DNA of 64,000 bases, from the NCBI GenBank assembly GCA_900766825.1, contig CAAFWU010000026.1:18044-82043 (forward strand), read 5' to 3'. The translations under genes were made by a program, and so were the position numbers. Positions 17,456 through 26,852 of this stretch are shown here, in pieces. This stretch comes from Bacteroidales bacterium. Its GTDB lineage: Bacteria; Bacteroidota; Bacteroidia; Bacteroidales; Marinilabiliaceae. Position 1 is the first letter of the stretch. Each line of letters opens with the position of its first letter. The notes beneath the pieces were generated by a model. That model was given only the letters and a program-made list of their open reading frames with translations. It did no database searches and was not told the origin of the DNA.

Positions 17456-18766
17456 TTAATGGTTATGATGGCAACCCTCATGATCATGGTTATGGTCGTG
17501 ATCATGGTCGTGACCACCACAGCCGTCGTGATGGCATGTGGCGTCGCCATAAACCAATGAGCCTGCGAGGAAATCGGCCATAATTTTGTCTACATCCTCG
17601 GCAGGGGCACCACCATGGATGGCAATATTCATCTCGCTTAGCAAGTTGACGGCACCGGCACCTAAACCACCACAGATTACGTCCGAAACCCCCAGTTGCT
17701 GAAGGAAACGGGGCAAGGCTCCATGAGCATGAGCTGGAGCATCCACAACCTGCTTGCTCTCAATGGCATTGTCCTGAACATCGAAGAGGGTTACTTGAGG
17801 GGCCTTGCCAAAGTGAGGGAATAGGCGACCATTGGCCGTGGGAATTGCAATCTTCATATTCATCTTATTGTTAGTGTTCGAAATAAAGGCCCTATGGGCT
17901 TGTGTGCGGAACTCGTTGGGAATCGTGCCCGTCATTCGTTTGAAGAACTTGACGAAATATGGCGGATCCTCGAAACCAAGGTTATAGCCAATCTCCTTGA
18001 TGCTGAGCGTGGAGTGCTGAAGCTGTCGTTTGGCCTCGAGAGCTATGCGGTCATTGATGAGCTGAAGGGGGGAGATGTGTGCACTCTCGTCGACATACTT
18101 GCTTAGGGTGCGGGACGAGATATGGAGCATATCGGCATAGGCACCAACAGTATGCACAGAGCGGAAATTTTGCTCCAACAACTGGCGAAAACGTACAAAG
18201 GTTCGGTTGGCTACACTGCAGACATTGAGCTTGGTTTTAGGGCTGCGCTCTCCGTTACGCTGGACGCGGATGAGAAACATACGTACCAGATATTGCATAT
18301 ACTCTCGTTGGGCAAAGGCATTGGAGAGGGCAAACTCGCTTTTCATCTCGTCAACCAGAGTCATAAGATGCTGGGCCTCGGAGGGGGACACCTTATAATA
18401 GGGCATGGAATCGTAGGCTCCAAAGAGGTCATACTTTAGGAAAATGCTCTCGCTCGAAGCCTCATCGGACATAAAACTTGCGTTGAAATGGATGGCCACA
18501 CCACAGTTGGTTGTGGACCCATCGAACTGATGCACCTGACCTGGGGCTATGAAGAAAATGGTGTTGTCTGACACGGGATAGTCTACAAAATCGACGCTGT
18601 GGACACCACTGGCATGCTGAAACCAAATGATTTGATAGAAGGCATGAGCATGAGCCTCGAGAGCATTGGGGTGCTCTGCAAAGAATTGGGGCATGGAGAG
18701 CAACTCCAGTTCGAGCCCCGACGGGGCATTGGGGTCAATGCTATATGTTTTTACGGCACCTTTCAT
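17456..18766 (-). CDS. AraC-family regulator fused to a NifX-like domain with a His-rich tail
   Basis: 436 residues from the ATG at 18766. Residues 1-160: cupin-like sensing domain (AHAHAFYQIIW, FIAPGQVHQFDG). About 185-290: AraC double helix-turn-helix (YADMLHISSRTLSKYV, IKEIGYNLGFEDPPYFVKFFKR). From Met302: a dinitrogenase-cofactor-binding NifX/NifB-like domain (KIAIPTANGRLFPHFGKA, VICGGLGAGAVN). Residues 412-436 are almost all His, Asp, Gly and Cys, a likely metal-binding tail. The two parts are usually separate genes. Here the frame is open through the junction, where two ATG codons (17863, 17857) could also start the NifX part alone. Suggests metal- or FeS-responsive regulation. Confidence 0.75.
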   Translation of the reverse strand: MKGAVKTYSIDPNAPSGLELELLSMPQFFAEHPNALEAHAHAFYQIIWFQHASGVHSVDFVDYPVSDNTIFFIAPGQVHQFDGSTTNCGVAIHFNASFMSDEASSESIFLKYDLFGAYDSMPYYKVSPSEAQHLMTLVDEMKSEFALSNAFAQREYMQYLVRMFLIRVQRNGERSPKTKLNVCSVANRTFVRFRQLLEQNFRSVHTVGAYADMLHISSRTLSKYVDESAHISPLQLINDRIALEAKRQLQHSTLSIKEIGYNLGFEDPPYFVKFFKRMTGTIPNEFRTQAHRAFISNTNNKMNMKIAIPTANGRLFPHFGKAPQVTLFDVQDNAIESKQVVDAPAHAHGALPRFLQQLGVSDVICGGLGAGAVNLLSEMNIAIHGGAPAEDVDKIMADFLAGSLVYGDATCHHDGCGGHDHDHDHNHDHEGCHHNH

Positions 18767-18866
18767 AGCCAATGTGTTTCTGGTGAGAATCCACTACCCG
18801 TGATTGACATATTTTTTTGTAATGGTAAAATAAGGCACTATAGGCGATAGCGACAAATCAAATTCC

Positions 18867-18899
18867 CAAATGTACCATCATTCGACATGAATTTACCAA
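18867..18899 (-). promoter_or_regulatory. Promoter for the AraC-NifX gene
   Basis: TACATTTG (18867-18874, minus strand) with a TTG 22 nt upstream; about 100 nt before the ATG at 18766. Confidence 0.5.
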
Positions 18900-18979
18900 C
18901 TATTTTGGAAGACGGTGCGCATTTTTACAATCAGCACTTAAAGAAGGTTCGACAAAAATAGGGCACTTAAAATTACATA

Positions 18980-19035
18980 GAAAAAAGAGTTAGCGACCAT
19001 CGTACCCCAAGAGACTGGGAACGATGGTCGCTAAC
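18980..19035 (-). terminator. Terminator of the miaB-EI24 operon
   Basis: Perfect 15-bp inverted repeat (GTTAGCGACCATCGT at 18989-19003; complement 19021-19035) followed on the minus strand by CTCTTTTTTC, just after the EI24 gene. Confidence 0.8.
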
Positions 19036-19053
19036 GTTATTATAAACCGCACT

Positions 19054-19959
19054 CTAATTTTCTTCGACCTCTTGTTTGGTTATGAGCGAGACCATTTCGG
19101 CACCCGCTGCTGCAGAGGCTGGGGCAAGAAAGAGAGCAATGTAGCGGCCAATGAAAGGGATGAGCATGGCCAGAGCGAAGGGAAGCCCAAGTCCTGTGAC
19201 GAGCCCAAGATGACGGAAAGCGAAATCGCCCTTGCGCTTGGGGGTGAACTTGGAAAAGTTGGGACATTGTGACGTGCCGACATCATTCTGAGGCAAGTTA
19301 GACCCCTGAGGCACAAGAGCCTTCTGTTCTATCTCGGAACGCTCAACAGCATAGTCAATAAAGGTCTGGCCATAGAAGAAAGAGCTGACCAAGAAGGTGA
19401 GCAATGGCACCACCACACCCACCACAGGAATGAGTCCCATGATGAATAGGGCAATGATGCAGACAAACTGAATGAGCAAACAACGGAGAGCCACCAAAAT
19501 GCCGCGACCTATGCTGCGGGCAATGTCTAAAGCCGTATCCCGAGGCTCGGGACGCCCACTCATCACCCACGCTTTGTCGGCCACATGGCTCAAGAGAGGG
19601 CTCATGACAACCAGTATTATGCTTCCGCCAATGGTGGCCATGAGCAAAACGGAGAGCAACCAAGAGAAGATGCTGCCCATCCACCCAAGGGCCGAGGTGA
19701 TATTGGATAAGAAATCGGAGGAGAAGAAGCCTGATTCATTGTCGGGCGTCCACCACCCTTGCAGGAGTTCCATGATTAGGTTTTTTATCCAATCGGCCAA
19801 GAAAGAGGTGACCCAAGAGCCTGCCACGAAGAAAAGGACACAAAGGAGAAGAATTATGCCATAGACATAGAACCCGATGTGCCTCTGATGACCGAGCCAA
19901 CGAAGAGTGGCCCTTAGGCTCAAAGCCAAATGAGGGAGAAAATTGGAGAGGGGAGCCAT
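19054..19959 (-). CDS. EI24/CysZ-like integral membrane protein
   Basis: 301 residues; ATG at 19959 preferred to an in-frame TTG at 19965. Four to six hydrophobic segments (FYVYGIILLLCVLFFVAG, SWLLSVLLMATIGGSIILVV, LLIQFVCIIALFIMGLIPVV and a C-terminal pair ending GRYIALFLAPASAAAGAE). The loop MSPLLSHVADKAW and the ending are typical of the EI24/CysZ family, some members of which are sulfate permeases in the inner membrane. It starts 15 nt after the miaB stop, so it is cotranscribed, but the two functions are not known to be linked. Transport substrate unknown. Confidence 0.75.
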   Translation of the reverse strand: MAPLSNFLPHLALSLRATLRWLGHQRHIGFYVYGIILLLCVLFFVAGSWVTSFLADWIKNLIMELLQGWWTPDNESGFFSSDFLSNITSALGWMGSIFSWLLSVLLMATIGGSIILVVMSPLLSHVADKAWVMSGRPEPRDTALDIARSIGRGILVALRCLLIQFVCIIALFIMGLIPVVGVVVPLLTFLVSSFFYGQTFIDYAVERSEIEQKALVPQGSNLPQNDVGTSQCPNFSKFTPKRKGDFAFRHLGLVTGLGLPFALAMLIPFIGRYIALFLAPASAAAGAEMVSLITKQEVEEN

Positions 19960-19974
19960 GAGCAATAGGATTTG

Positions 19975-21303
19975 TTATTCACCCACAATGTGACCGATGA
20001 GCGTGGCAGGCGTAGAGCGCTCTACAAAGACTGACACGATGTCGCCCACCTTGTGACCATTGGCTGGGAAGACGAGGGCTTTGTTTTGCTCGTTGCGTCC
20101 CATGAGGTCCGAAGCACTCTTTTTTGAACGCCCTTCGACCAAAACACTGAAGGTTTTACCCTCGTCGCGCTTGTTGCTCTCGGCCGACAGACGCCCCTGA
20201 AGGTCAATGATTTCGCGCAGGCGTCGGTTCTTGACCTCGGCAGGTACATCGTCGGGCAGATGTTTGCTGGCGTAGGTGCCAGGGCGCTCGGAGTATTGGA
20301 ACATAAAGGCACTGTCGAAGGCAGCCCACTCCATGAGGCTTAGGGTATCTTGATGATCTTGCTCGGTTTCGGAAGAGAAGCCACAGAAGACATCGGTAGA
20401 GAGACCGCAGTTGGGAATGATGCGACGGATGGCCTCGATGCGACCCATATACCATTCGCGGGTGTACTTGCGGTTCATGAGCTGGAGGACACGCGTGCTG
20501 CCGCTTTGCATGGGCAGGTGGATATGGTTGCAGATGTTGGGATATTGAGCAATGACACTTAGGGTCTCGTCGGACATATCTTTGGGATGGGACGAAGTGA
20601 AGCGGAACCTCATTTGGGGATGCGCCTCAGCCACCATGGCCAATAGGTCGGGGAAACGAGTAAGGGCATCGGAGGCGAAGTTGAAGGAGTTGACGTTCTG
20701 TCCCAGCAAAACGGCCTCTTTGAATCCTCTCTTTGCCATATCGTCCAGTTCTGCCAAGATGCTTTTGGGGTCGCGGCTACGTTCGCGTCCTCGGGTGTAG
20801 GGCACAATGCAATAGGAACAGAAATTGTTGCAACCACGCATAATGGAGACGTAGCCCGAGATGCGGCTATGCCCAGTGCGGAGGGGCAAGACATTGGCAT
20901 AGGTCTCTGTGAGCGAGAGGTCGGTGTCCATGGCTTTGGAGCCAGCCTCGGCTTGAGCCACCAACTGGGGCAGGTTGAGGTATGAGTCGGGTCCCGCCAC
21001 AAGGTCGGCACCATTGTCGAAGAGGGTCTGTTTAGTACGCTCGGCCATGCAACCAATGACGCCAATGACCACCTTGCGGTTGCGACGGAGCGACTGCAGA
21101 TCGGCCAAACGACCAAGCACACGCTGCTCGGCATTGTCACGGACCGAACAGGTGTTTATGAGGACGCAAGAAGCCAGATTGATGTCGTCGGTGAGCTCAT
21201 AGCCAACGGTTTGGAGAACAGAGGCCACCACTTCGCTGTCGGCCACATTCATTTGGCAACCGTAAGTCTCAATAAAAAGGAGAGACTCAGTATTGTTTTG
21301 CAT
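19975..21303 (-). CDS. miaB: tRNA-2-methylthio-N6-dimethylallyladenosine synthase
   Basis: 442 residues. Radical-SAM methylthiotransferase that adds the ms2 group to i6A37 of tRNAs. The UPF0004 domain starts with ETYGCQMNVADSE (first cluster Cys, then Cys46 in VLINTCSVRDNA and Cys in GVIGCMAER). The radical-SAM motif is RGCNNFCSYCIVPY. The TRAM domain occupies the last 60 residues. All six cluster cysteines are present. The N-terminal and SAM motifs and the length (MiaB about 440-470) favour MiaB over RimO or MtaB. First gene of a two-gene unit with the EI24 protein. Confidence 0.95.
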   Translation of the reverse strand: MQNNTESLLFIETYGCQMNVADSEVVASVLQTVGYELTDDINLASCVLINTCSVRDNAEQRVLGRLADLQSLRRNRKVVIGVIGCMAERTKQTLFDNGADLVAGPDSYLNLPQLVAQAEAGSKAMDTDLSLTETYANVLPLRTGHSRISGYVSIMRGCNNFCSYCIVPYTRGRERSRDPKSILAELDDMAKRGFKEAVLLGQNVNSFNFASDALTRFPDLLAMVAEAHPQMRFRFTSSHPKDMSDETLSVIAQYPNICNHIHLPMQSGSTRVLQLMNRKYTREWYMGRIEAIRRIIPNCGLSTDVFCGFSSETEQDHQDTLSLMEWAAFDSAFMFQYSERPGTYASKHLPDDVPAEVKNRRLREIIDLQGRLSAESNKRDEGKTFSVLVEGRSKKSASDLMGRNEQNKALVFPANGHKVGDIVSVFVERSTPATLIGHIVGE

Positions 21304-21524
21304 TTTTTTATTATCTTTGATGAAAAGGACGATTTAGGCGACACAAATTGACCATTGAGCCCAAAGAAGGGCAAAAGGTCTAAAAAAACGTAACAAGTCA
21401 CCCAGTGAATCGTAAAAGAATATAAACAAAAACGAAGGTATGAGACCGATGTGGCAAAAGGAATTAACCCATAAAGGCTCAAACCCAGACAAAAGTAAGC
21501 AATCTTTATAAAAACCAGAGTGGT

Positions 21525-22361
21525 ATGAGCAAGATAATGGTCCCCATCGACTTCTCGGAGAACTCGATAATGGCATTGGAGACAGCCCTTTCGGTAGCCA
21601 ACGAGTTGAAATCAGATCTTCGCATGGTGTATGTGACTCCTCGTGGTCAGTATGCCAAAGGGATGGGCGAAATAGGTTCGCTGGACGAACACCCTCAGGA
21701 CAAATTGGAGAAGTTGCTGAGCGACTACCGTCAGCGCTACGCTGTGAAGGGAAAGTTTGACTATAAGTTACTGACTGGCAACGTGGCCGAAGAGCTCATC
21801 AACGTGGCCAAATATGATCAGGTGGACATGATTGTGATGGGATCGCACGGTGTGTCGGGCATATCGAAGAGTTGGATTGGTGGCAACGCCTACAAACTGA
21901 TATGCAACGCCACGTGCCCCGTGCTGGTGATGCGCCCAGGCATGGAGGCCGCCACCGACATACGCCGCATTGCCATTCCCGTAAACATTACCAAGAGTAG
22001 CCGCCGCAAAATACCTCAGGCCGCAAGCATTGCCAAATTGTTCAATGCCAAGACCATAATAATTGGCATGCAGTCGTCATCGATGTTGTCAATCTATTAT
22101 CGCATAAAAACAGCGGTGCGCCAAGTGGTTAACTACATGCACAGCGTGGGCGTTGAGGTAGAGAGCACCACCATGCTCAAGGGCAAAGACAACGTGGGCA
22201 AGCTCTTTGAGATTGTGGCCACACAGAAAGCAGAGTTGGTTATTATTGAGGCCGAGAACACAGGATCGTTCTTTGCCGACCGCTTCCGCCCCGAGCTTAC
22301 GTCCATCATCAACAACTCGCCATGCCCCGTTGTGGTGATTCCTGTTGAGTACAAACAATAG
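21525..22361 (+). CDS. Tandem universal stress protein (UspA)
   Basis: 278 residues forming two UspA units (about 1-143 and 147-278). The first has IMVPIDFSENS, VDMIVMGSHGVSG and CPVLVMRPG; the second has IRRIAIPVN, AELVIIEAE and CPVVVIPVEY. The G-x2-G nucleotide-binding loop is present in the first unit and lost in the second, common for tandem Usps. Cytoplasmic stress-response protein of unknown precise role. The next gene, a Nudix hydrolase, starts 36 nt later and is likely cotranscribed. Confidence 0.9.
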   Translation: MSKIMVPIDFSENSIMALETALSVANELKSDLRMVYVTPRGQYAKGMGEIGSLDEHPQDKLEKLLSDYRQRYAVKGKFDYKLLTGNVAEELINVAKYDQVDMIVMGSHGVSGISKSWIGGNAYKLICNATCPVLVMRPGMEAATDIRRIAIPVNITKSSRRKIPQAASIAKLFNAKTIIIGMQSSSMLSIYYRIKTAVRQVVNYMHSVGVEVESTTMLKGKDNVGKLFEIVATQKAELVIIEAENTGSFFADRFRPELTSIINNSPCPVVVIPVEYKQ

Positions 22362-22397
22362 AACAGAAAAAGAATAAGAAAACAGTAGGAGACAGAA

Positions 22398-22979
22398 ATG
22401 AGCGAAGTTGCCCAAAACGGATTGGGAGCCCAAGAGCAAAGCGAAGAGATAAGCAAAAGTTCAGAACCCATCAACTTCCTTCACCATTGTCCCCACTGTG
22501 GCAGCAATAAATTCGAAGCCCACGGCACCAAGGAGTTTATCTGCGGGGCGTGTGGCTTCGATTTTTTTGTAAACTCAGCAGCTGCCGTAGTGGCCTTGGT
22601 AACCGACGAAGAGGGGAGACTGATGCTGACACGCCGTGCGCGCGAGCCATGGCGCGGAGCACTGGATCTGCCAGGTGGTTTTGTGGACCCAGGCGAGGGT
22701 GCCGAAGATGCCCTAAGACGCGAAGTGCGAGAAGAGTTAGGAGTGGAGGTGACTGCCATGCGCTACGTTTGCTCGTACCCCAACGAGTACATTTTCAGCC
22801 GCTATAAGGTACGGACAACCGACTTGGCTTTCGAGTGCCAACTAAGTTCCTCAGTTGTGGCTGCTGCCGATGACGTGAGCGAAATTATATGGTTGGCACC
22901 CAACGAGATTGCGCTCGATGACATACCAGCCACATCAATTCGCAACATTGTGCGCCACTGGCTGGAGAGCCGTAATTAA
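22398..22979 (+). CDS. Nudix hydrolase with N-terminal zinc ribbon
   Basis: 193 residues. A zinc ribbon (CPHCG ... CGACG, about residues 34-55) precedes a complete Nudix domain with box GGFVDPGEGAEDAL, RREVREELG (about 95-118), matching G-x5-E-x7-REUxEExGU. It resembles NADH pyrophosphatase-like or ADP-ribose-type Nudix enzymes that clear nucleotide derivatives. It lacks the SQPWPFP motif of true NudC, which is present in the other Nudix gene here (31774), so the substrate is open. Located just after the Usp gene. Confidence 0.85.
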   Translation: MSEVAQNGLGAQEQSEEISKSSEPINFLHHCPHCGSNKFEAHGTKEFICGACGFDFFVNSAAAVVALVTDEEGRLMLTRRAREPWRGALDLPGGFVDPGEGAEDALRREVREELGVEVTAMRYVCSYPNEYIFSRYKVRTTDLAFECQLSSSVVAAADDVSEIIWLAPNEIALDDIPATSIRNIVRHWLESRN

Positions 22980-23101
22980 GGGTGGGGTACGATCACAGAT
23001 TATGTACAAGACAAGCCGACATTGGCAATAGCATTAATATTTTGGCTTAAGAACTTAACTATAGATAAAAGAGAAAACTACGCTTAGAGACCACAAAAAA
23101 A

Positions 23102-26100
23102 ATGCTTAGGAGAGAGGATAACATATCACCTAAATCAAACAAAACGAGAGAGGTGCACCCCGCAAAAGAGAAAGCGGGCGTGCAGGGCTTGCTATGCAAC
23201 ATTGTTAAAGAACTAATGCCAACGAATTTGTTTGTCATTTCGGTATTGTGCCTCATTATGAGCCTATTGACTACAGCACCATGTTGTGCACATAAGAGCA
23301 ACAGCGCTGGGAAATATATGGCGGGGGTGAACAGAACGATAACGACCGACACGACAAGCGCAAAGACCGACCGCCCCGTACTGAACACACTTCAGAGTGA
23401 GGAGACAACACTGCAAAGCGAGATGCCAAACTTCGATGTGCTGCGCAGTGGTCTGCCATCGCCATCGTGCCGATCGCTCTATCAGGATAGGCGCGGCTTC
23501 TTGTGGATTGGGACAAACAACGGCGTTACACGATATGACGGAAGCTTCACACACCACTTTGCCGTTAGGGAACCTGGCGAGGACAAGAAAAGGCATAAAG
23601 TGCTGTCAATTAACGAAGACACCATTAGTAACTGCCTGTGGTGTGTGCTGGACTACGAAAATGCTCTGCTACGCATTGATTTGGAGACCTACGAGAGTAA
23701 CATAATGCCCTACGCGTTGGTGGGCATGGAGAACAAGGTACAGAAAAACTTTATATTCAACACTGTAAGCATCGACGACACCACACTGCTCTGCCGCGCC
23801 TTCTACTCGTTCTACACTCTGGATAAACGTACAGGCAACACACAGAAAGTCTTTGAGGTGCCCGACATAATCAGTTCGTCGAAGATGAATTTCTTCACCC
23901 AACAGAACCAGCTCTACTGTGTGGGCGGCGGCAGAATATACACCATAGAGAGGATTAAGAACAACGACAATTGGGTCTATGACTTCAGAGAGTGCGAAGT
24001 GGAGGGCGTGAAGATAATAAAGGACGCCATGCCCTTGACCGACAGCACACTGGTTGTGATGACATTCCACACCCATGGGGGTCAGGACTTTTGGAGTTTC
24101 AATCCCCGCACAGGCAAAAAGCAGTTTATGGGTACCACAAAAGGCAATGCCCACGATTTTTGCGTTGCCAACGACGGCATATGGACAGCCTCCAACATGG
24201 GTCTACACTTTATACGCTACAGCGATTGGCAGGTCTTTAACTACACCACAAGCAATTCCACCCTCCACGATAACAACCTGTCTTGCATCATAAAACTGAA
24301 CCATCAGCCCATTCTCTACATTGGTTCGGAGGATGGTGTGATAAAGCTAAACTACTATGCCAGCAAGTTTTACATGACCGATATGCGGCGTTTCTCAAAT
24401 GCTCGTAACGGTCAGGTATGGAGTGTGGCCAAAGACACACACGGCACCACGTGGGTTGGCGGAGCCGATGGTCTCTTTATGCGCCACAAGGACGAGCTCT
24501 ACTTCAACGAAGTGGAGTTGGATATGGACAAAACACGTAGGCAAAAATGGGTGCTGAACATATTCGAGACTCTGGATAGAGATGGCATGGTTGCCACATC
24601 GTCGCACGGCATATACCTTTTGGACCACAGCGGCAAGGTAAAGAAGAAACTAACGCCCATATCGACATCGGACAATGTGGTGCGCCGCATGCAGCCATTG
24701 GCTGATCACAAAGCGGTGCTCACCATGACCTACGAGGTGGACATTGTGGACCTAAAAAACTTGAAGCTCAAAACTATACTGAACATAAAGGATGGGGCAA
24801 ATGCTAAGGCTGGTCAGCGAAAGACATTGGTATCGAGCCACACCGAGGATGGCAAGATACTGTGGTTGGCCACTCGCAACAACGAGATTCTGAAACTGGA
24901 CCTGCAGAGTGGCGAGACAAAAGAGATATGCACCCTGCCAGACAGTTGCGGCACGGTACGCAACATGCGTTTCAACAGCAAAGGCGGTGTTGGCGAACTC
25001 TGGATATGCACCACCCTTGGCGGCTTGCTATACAAAATACCTGGCATGCCAGGCATACGCAAAGTGGAGCGAAGCAAATATTTGGAATTCAACGTGAACA
25101 CCATGGAGGTGGACAACGATGGCAACGCATGGGTGGCCACCGAGGTGGGATTGGTGCGCTTGGCGGGACAGTCTACGCGAGAGTTCTCGCCCGATGTTTA
25201 CCACATATGCCGCCAATTCAACACCAGCAACAGCAGCAAAGGACCCAATGGCGAGATTCTGATGGGCGGCAAAAACAGTTTTGTGGAGTTTCAGCCTAAC
25301 CTATTCAGTACCAACAGTTTCTTTCCAGATCCCGTAATAGCCTCGTATAGGTTTGCCAACTCAACGAACCAGACCTACGACAGCCGCACGGCCAATGAGG
25401 TGATATACGGAAGTGGTGACATTGAGATACCAGCGGGTTTGCGCACCATAGAGATATTCACCCGAGTACTGAACTACGACCGACCTCAGGATAACCGAAT
25501 TATGTGGCACATGGACAAAGACACCACGTGGCAAACCGTCAACTCGACGTCCAGAATAATAATTACGAACCTGAGCGAAGGCAACCACACGCTGCATATG
25601 CGCAGTATGGACTACGAGGGCATGCCCACAGGGAACGAGGTGCAAGTGACCATTCATAAGGATGTATTTTTCTATCAAACGACGCTGTTCAAGACCCTAA
25701 TGATGATGGTGGCTGTTCTGTTGGCGTTTGGTCTAATATGGTGGCGCACCCAACTGAACAAACGCATACAGATAAAGCTGGAGAACGAGGTTAACACCAT
25801 GAGCGGCATGCTCATAAAGGCCAACAAAGAACTGCGAGCCAAGCAATTAATTATATCGGAACAGAACGAAGAGCTTGCCCACATAAACGCCGATTTGGAG
25901 AGCAAGGTGGCCGAACGAACCGCCGAACTGGAGGCAGCGCGCGCCAAGGCCGAAGAGAGCAGTCAGCTAAAATCCACTTTCTTGGCCAGTTTGGGGCATG
26001 AGATCCGCACCCCCATGAATGCAATAATAGGCTTTGCCAAACTGCTGCAGATGGAGGACTGCACCAACGAGGAGCGCACCGAGTTCACTCACCTAATTTT

Positions 26101-26719
26101 GGAGAGCAGCAACAGTTTGCTCTACATAATAGGAGGTCTGCTGGACACGTCGCGCATTGAGCGAGGCATGCTGGAGATTTCGAAGGTGGACATTGACATA
26201 TACAATGAGTTGAAAGACGTATGGCACATACTGTCGGTGGAGAAGAAGAGCCGCAACGTAAAGTTCTTGCTCGATTTGGACGAAGGACTGAAAGGCATGA
26301 CCCTCCACAGCGACAAGGACCGCCTGAGGCAGATAATTATCAACCTGACCTACAATGCCTTCAAGTTTACTCAGGATGGTCACATCAAAATATCGGCATG
26401 CTGCATGAGCTATATGGACATGATGACCCAATTCAACATGCCCCAAATAGATAAGAATACGGAGGATTACATAAACACCACGTTGCCCACCGAGGTGCTG
26501 CTGGTGAGCGTAGAGGACACAGGATGCGGCATCCCAGAAGATAAACAGGAGGCTATTTTTGAGCCCTTCCGTCGTCTGACCGACAGCCGCACCAAACATC
26601 CTGGTCTTGGATTGGGATTGAACATAGTGCGCAATTTGGTTCATCTGATGGGAGGTCGCGTATGGGTAAAGAGTGTGGTGGGCGAAGGCAGCACATTCCG
26701 TTTCTATCTGCCGTTCTGA
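23102..26719 (+). CDS. Large sensor histidine kinase with Reg_prop propeller and Y_Y_Y domain
   Basis: 1205 residues. N-terminal hydrophobic segment (about 42-60), two-component-regulator propeller repeats (about 110-770; SLYQDRRGFLWIGTNNGVTRYDG, TTWVGGADGLF, AWVATEVGLVRL), Y_Y_Y domain (about 780-855), transmembrane helix (about 862-882), coiled coil (885-955), HisKA with His966 in LGHEIRTPMNA, and HATPase_c (N box NLTYNAFKF; VEDTGCGIPE; GLGLGLNIVRNL). It is built like a Bacteroides hybrid two-component sensor but stops after the kinase, without receiver or AraC domain, so it needs a separate response regulator, none of which is nearby. Start kept at 23102 for its A-rich upstream; 23216 would give a shorter signal sequence. 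Ligand unknown. Confidence 0.88.
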   Translation: MLRREDNISPKSNKTREVHPAKEKAGVQGLLCNIVKELMPTNLFVISVLCLIMSLLTTAPCCAHKSNSAGKYMAGVNRTITTDTTSAKTDRPVLNTLQSEETTLQSEMPNFDVLRSGLPSPSCRSLYQDRRGFLWIGTNNGVTRYDGSFTHHFAVREPGEDKKRHKVLSINEDTISNCLWCVLDYENALLRIDLETYESNIMPYALVGMENKVQKNFIFNTVSIDDTTLLCRAFYSFYTLDKRTGNTQKVFEVPDIISSSKMNFFTQQNQLYCVGGGRIYTIERIKNNDNWVYDFRECEVEGVKIIKDAMPLTDSTLVVMTFHTHGGQDFWSFNPRTGKKQFMGTTKGNAHDFCVANDGIWTASNMGLHFIRYSDWQVFNYTTSNSTLHDNNLSCIIKLNHQPILYIGSEDGVIKLNYYASKFYMTDMRRFSNARNGQVWSVAKDTHGTTWVGGADGLFMRHKDELYFNEVELDMDKTRRQKWVLNIFETLDRDGMVATSSHGIYLLDHSGKVKKKLTPISTSDNVVRRMQPLADHKAVLTMTYEVDIVDLKNLKLKTILNIKDGANAKAGQRKTLVSSHTEDGKILWLATRNNEILKLDLQSGETKEICTLPDSCGTVRNMRFNSKGGVGELWICTTLGGLLYKIPGMPGIRKVERSKYLEFNVNTMEVDNDGNAWVATEVGLVRLAGQSTREFSPDVYHICRQFNTSNSSKGPNGEILMGGKNSFVEFQPNLFSTNSFFPDPVIASYRFANSTNQTYDSRTANEVIYGSGDIEIPAGLRTIEIFTRVLNYDRPQDNRIMWHMDKDTTWQTVNSTSRIIITNLSEGNHTLHMRSMDYEGMPTGNEVQVTIHKDVFFYQTTLFKTLMMMVAVLLAFGLIWWRTQLNKRIQIKLENEVNTMSGMLIKANKELRAKQLIISEQNEELAHINADLESKVAERTAELEAARAKAEESSQLKSTFLASLGHEIRTPMNAIIGFAKLLQMEDCTNEERTEFTHLILESSNSLLYIIGGLLDTSRIERGMLEISKVDIDIYNELKDVWHILSVEKKSRNVKFLLDLDEGLKGMTLHSDKDRLRQIIINLTYNAFKFTQDGHIKISACCMSYMDMMTQFNMPQIDKNTEDYINTTLPTEVLLVSVEDTGCGIPEDKQEAIFEPFRRLTDSRTKHPGLGLGLNIVRNLVHLMGGRVWVKSVVGEGSTFRFYLPF

Positions 26720-26779
26720 AGTATCCTCCCCCCCCCTACCCTTTCCTTCTAACAATCTGGCACCACAGATAAAGAAAAA

Positions 26780-26813
26780 GCCTTGGCACAAACGAGAGTG
26801 TTTGTGCCAAGGC
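26780..26813. terminator. Bidirectional terminator between kinase and ABC exporter genes
   Basis: Perfect 14-bp arms (GCCTTGGCACAAAC at 26780-26793, complement 26800-26813, 6-nt loop) between convergent genes. T-rich on both sides, stronger on minus (CTTTTTCTTT). Confidence 0.75.
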
Positions 26814-26852
26814 TTGCTTTATAAAGAAAAAGGGAAGTATGCTAAGGAGGTG

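Noticed and set aside
19054..19959. CysZ sulfate transporter linked to the sulfur operon
   Set aside because: The EI24 family is broad, the gene is 36 kb away and cotranscribed with miaB, so a sulfur role is not supported.
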